From Puia dinghuensis (GTDB lineage: Bacteria; Bacteroidota; Bacteroidia; Chitinophagales; Chitinophagaceae), in assembly GCA_026225275.1 (NCBI GenBank), contig JAMFSL010000090.1:1-64000 (forward strand): a stretch of DNA of 64,000 nt, in the 5' to 3' direction. Each line of letters starts with the position of its first letter. The stretch's first letter is position 1. Made by a program: the position numbers and the translations under genes. Below the pieces are notes generated by a model. That model worked only from the letters and a program-made list of their open reading frames with translations. It was not told the DNA's origin and made no database searches. Below, in pieces: positions 61,541-64,000 of the stretch.

Positions 61541-63517
61541 ATGAAATCGAAAATCCTTTTGCTTTTTAGTCTATTAAACTGGTTTATACCTGCTACGTGG
61601 GCACAACCAACCTATATTATAAAGGCTGACAGCATAACAGCGCATGTGGAGCCGACCATGTACGGCATTTTTTTCGAAGACATCAATATGGCTGCCGATG
61701 GCGGTGTATATGCCGAACTGGTCAAGAACAGGTCTTTTGAGTTCACGCCGAATTTAATGGGCTGGCATGAACGGGGAAAGGATGGAGGAAGCGGAAGCGT
61801 GCAGGTAGTCGACCGATCGGCGGAGCGACCCGACAATCCGCATGTGATCACCCTGACCGTTGCGTCGGGTGCAGGATATTATGGATTATCGAACGAAGGG
61901 TTCCGCGGTATGGGAATCAAAAAGGGTGAAACCTATCACTTTTCGGTCATAGCCAGGCAGCATTCCGGCAGCAGGACCGGCCTAACTGTCGAACTGGTCG
62001 ATTCGCAGGGAGTTGTCATTGGCCGTGGAGCTGTCCATCCTACCGATCTCAACTGGAAAACATATACCGTATCCTTTGTAGCGAACAGTACAGTGGATAA
62101 AGCGCAAATGAATCTATGGGCCCACAAGGCCGGAGCTATCGACCTGGATATGGTCTCTCTTTTCCCGGAGCATACGTGGATGAACAGGCCGGGCGGTTTA
62201 CGTGCGGATCTGGTGCAGCGGCTGGCCGATCTGAAACCCGGTTTTTTACGATTCCCCGGAGGGTGTATCGTCGAGGGGCGGACTTTGGCTAACCGATATC
62301 AATGGAAAAAGACCATTGGCGATGTCGACCGGCGCGAGACTATTATCAATCGCTGGAACCTGGAATTCAAGCATCGGTTAACGCCCGACTATTATCAAAC
62401 CTTCGGACTGGGTTTTATGGAATATTTCATGACGGCGGAGGACATTGGTGCTGAACCTTTGCCGATACTTAATTGCGGCATGGCGTGTCAATTCAACAGC
62501 GGTCAGCTGGCCCCATTGGATTCGCTGGACCCTTATCTGCAGGATGCGATGGACCTGATCGAGTTTGCGAATGGTCCCACCGATACGAAGTGGGGGAAAT
62601 TGCGTGCTGATCTTGGGCATCCGGCGTCCTTCCACCTGAAAATGATCGGTGTGGGAAATGAACAATGGGGACCGCAATATATCGAGCGATGGAAAATATT
62701 CGAGAAGACCATCAAGCAGCAATACCCGGACATACAACTGGTTTCGAGCGTCGGTCCCGATCCTGACGGTCAGAAGTTCGATTATCTGAATCAAACGATG
62801 AGGGCGTTACATGCCGATATCCTGGACGAGCATTATTACCGGTCGCCGCAATGGTTCCTCGACAATGTCAGGCGGTACGACAATTACGACAGGAATGGGC
62901 CGCACATCTTTGCGGGGGAATATGCTGCGCAAAGCAAAGGCGTGGGTAGTCCGGAAAACAAGAATAACTGGCAATGCGCTTTGTCAGAAGCGGCCTTTAT
63001 GACCGGGCTGGAGCGGAATGCAGACGTAGTCCATATGGCGTCCTACGCGCCGCTGTTTGCGCATGTAGAGGGCTGGCAATGGACACCCGATCTGATCTGG
63101 TTCGACAATCTCCGGTCGTATGGAACCCCGAATTATTATGTCCAGCAGCTTTATTCGCTGAATAAGGGTACCGATGTGGTTCCCATTACCTTGCATGATC
63201 AAACCGTCACCGGGCAAGGGGGCTGTTTTGCCTCGGCGGTGCTGGATAAAGCGGCCCATACACTGATCGTTAAATTGATCAATACCGCGGCGCAGGCACA
63301 GGATGCCAGTTTTGTGATCAGTGGGGTGAAAGGGTTGTCATCGAAGGGGAGCGTTACCACGCTGCAAAATGATGATTTGAATGCGGTCAACTCGCTGGAT
63401 CAGCCCGGGGTAGTCTCGCCGAAAGTGCAGTCTTTCGCTGTTACCGGCGACACTTTAAGGCTAAGTATAAAGCCTTATTCCGTTAATGTGATCAGGGTGG
63501 GGGAAATGTTGTATTGA
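61541..63517 (+). CDS. GH51 alpha-L-arabinofuranosidase, exported
   Basis: 658 residues with a signal peptide (MKSKILLLFSLLNWFIPATWA). A carbohydrate-binding-like jelly roll (about 90-200) follows the first GH51 strand (EPTMYGIFFEDINMAADGG). The barrel has the acid/base E374 in GVGNEQWGP and the nucleophile E460 in FAGEYAAQ. A C-terminal beta-sandwich ends the chain. It releases arabinofuranose from arabinan, arabinoxylan or arabinogalactan. The ECF sigma gene follows 64 bases later. Confidence 0.9.
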   Translation: MKSKILLLFSLLNWFIPATWAQPTYIIKADSITAHVEPTMYGIFFEDINMAADGGVYAELVKNRSFEFTPNLMGWHERGKDGGSGSVQVVDRSAERPDNPHVITLTVASGAGYYGLSNEGFRGMGIKKGETYHFSVIARQHSGSRTGLTVELVDSQGVVIGRGAVHPTDLNWKTYTVSFVANSTVDKAQMNLWAHKAGAIDLDMVSLFPEHTWMNRPGGLRADLVQRLADLKPGFLRFPGGCIVEGRTLANRYQWKKTIGDVDRRETIINRWNLEFKHRLTPDYYQTFGLGFMEYFMTAEDIGAEPLPILNCGMACQFNSGQLAPLDSLDPYLQDAMDLIEFANGPTDTKWGKLRADLGHPASFHLKMIGVGNEQWGPQYIERWKIFEKTIKQQYPDIQLVSSVGPDPDGQKFDYLNQTMRALHADILDEHYYRSPQWFLDNVRRYDNYDRNGPHIFAGEYAAQSKGVGSPENKNNWQCALSEAAFMTGLERNADVVHMASYAPLFAHVEGWQWTPDLIWFDNLRSYGTPNYYVQQLYSLNKGTDVVPITLHDQTVTGQGGCFASAVLDKAAHTLIVKLINTAAQAQDASFVISGVKGLSSKGSVTTLQNDDLNAVNSLDQPGVVSPKVQSFAVTGDTLRLSIKPYSVNVIRVGEMLY

Positions 63518-63540
63518 CAATTAAAAAATTAAGAATTACT

Positions 63541-63572
63541 TTTGGTCAGGTACTGCTTATAAATATTGTTTG
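63541..63572 (+). promoter_or_regulatory. Candidate promoter of the sigma factor gene
   Basis: TTTG at 63541-63544, a 19-base spacer and TATTGTTTG at 63564-63572 resemble the Bacteroidota promoter with one extra base in the -7 box. The ATG follows 9 bases on, giving a very short leader. Confidence 0.4.
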
Positions 63573-63581
63573 CCATTGCCA

Positions 63582-64000
63582 ATGGAAAATTTCGATACCG
63601 AATCAGAACTCTTGCTGCGGGTTTCACAAGGCGATCCCCATGCCTTCCGGGAACTATTCGCGGTCTACTCCAGACAGGTTTATTCGCTGTGTATCAAGCT
63701 GACCAAGGATTCGGAGCAGGCTAAAGATCTCACCCAGGAAATTTTTGCCCGGTTATGGGTCAAACGAGAGCGGCTTAATTCCGTCCATTATTTCAAAGGG
63801 TTCCTGACTACGATGGCACTCAACCTGGTGCGTAACCACCTGCAGAAGAAGGTGCTGGATATCACGAATGCGGATTACCTGGAAGCTTGGTTTGCGGAGA
63901 GTACACCGGCGCCGGACAGGAACATGGAGGTCAAGGAGCTGGAGTGTATTTTGCGCGAGGCGGTGGAGCATCTTCCGCCGCAGCTGAACCGGTCGTTTGT
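63582..64000 (+). CDS. ECF-type RNA polymerase sigma-70 factor (3' partial)
   Basis: At least 139 residues, cut by the window end. Sigma region 2 is clear: LLLRVSQGDPHAFRELFAVY and DSEQAKDLTQEIFARLWVKR, with FKGFLTTMALNLVRNHL. Region 4 begins near LREAVEHLPPQLNRSF. In Bacteroidota such factors commonly pair with a FecR anti-sigma factor and control a SusCD locus, which would lie downstream, out of view. Confidence 0.88.
   Translation, partial: MENFDTESELLLRVSQGDPHAFRELFAVYSRQVYSLCIKLTKDSEQAKDLTQEIFARLWVKRERLNSVHYFKGFLTTMALNLVRNHLQKKVLDITNADYLEAWFAESTPAPDRNMEVKELECILREAVEHLPPQLNRSF

Noticed and set aside
1-64000. CRISPR arrays, tRNA or rRNA genes, insertion sequences
   Set aside because: No regularly spaced repeats, cloverleaf-type stretches or transposase frames were seen; short RNAs could be missed by eye.

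Overview
The window looks like chromosome of a saprophytic, sugar-polymer-degrading member of the Bacteroidota, most likely Chitinophagaceae. The evidence is a C-terminal type IX secretion sorting domain, LytTR regulators paired with LytS/YehU-type histidine kinases, many lipoproteins with a late lipobox, large FtsX/MacB-type permeases, and a high density of secreted glycoside hydrolases. Base composition is moderately GC-rich. I found no rRNA, tRNA, CRISPR array, insertion sequence or integrase. No gene-free stretch exceeds about 260 bases.

Layout. (1) 1-9921: a tight plus-strand cassette of secreted glycosidases, comprising a beta-helix/GH35 fusion (cut by the left edge), a GH43, a GH2 and a GH128-GH2 double enzyme. 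(2) 10086-11471: two tandem paralogous small secreted proteins and a lipoprotein. (3) 11588-17939: a 1296-residue T9SS-secreted protein, an ornithine-cyclodeaminase-family enzyme and DoxX-type membrane proteins. (4) 17958-23536: an FtsX-type permease, an M20 peptidase, a GH43 and a DUF4239-type membrane protein. (5) 23606-28252: a DUF1080 hydrolase, a PQ-loop-like membrane protein, a twin-arginine subunit-3 protein, a GMC oxidoreductase and an exported TIM-barrel protein. Together these look like a 3-keto-glycoside cassette (oxidise, cleave, epimerise). (6) 28513-33866: a phage-type small protein, a DoxX, a LytS/LytTR two-component pair and a second large FtsX-type permease. (7) 34089-42112: an MFS sugar-acid-type transporter, a lipoprotein, a hybrid kinase, a DHA2 drug-efflux MFS, a DPP-IV-type peptidase and an orphan LytTR regulator. 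(8) 42250-47755: a DUF4412 protein, the TesA/YbbA/YbbP-like set and a fasciclin protein. (9) 47969-51997: a secreted beta-helix protein, a lipoprotein and a carboxypeptidase-regulatory-like protein. (10) 52027-58401: a minus-strand operon coding for its own two-component system plus a complete TolC/HlyD/permease/ATPase export machine. (11) 58533-64000: a His-rich mini-lipoprotein, a TonB-C-domain protein, a serine hydrolase, a GH51 arabinofuranosidase and the start of an ECF sigma factor.

How it fits together. The exo-glycosidases (GH35, GH2, GH43, GH51, GH128) suggest breakdown of plant galactan, arabinogalactan and beta-1,3-glucan side chains, with redox-based cleavage of glycosides alongside. 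Sensing relies on LytTR two-component systems and sigma/anti-sigma control. No SusC/SusD pair is visible, so the importers may lie outside the window.

Most unusual structure seen: a dispersed GC-rich palindromic element, present both between genes (near 9956, 28252), at a gene end (25089) and inside protein linkers (31017, probably 1347); an 18-bp direct repeat spaced two helical turns apart next to an orphan LytTR regulator (42181-42220); and an attenuator-like hairpin ahead of a sensor kinase gene (29512).
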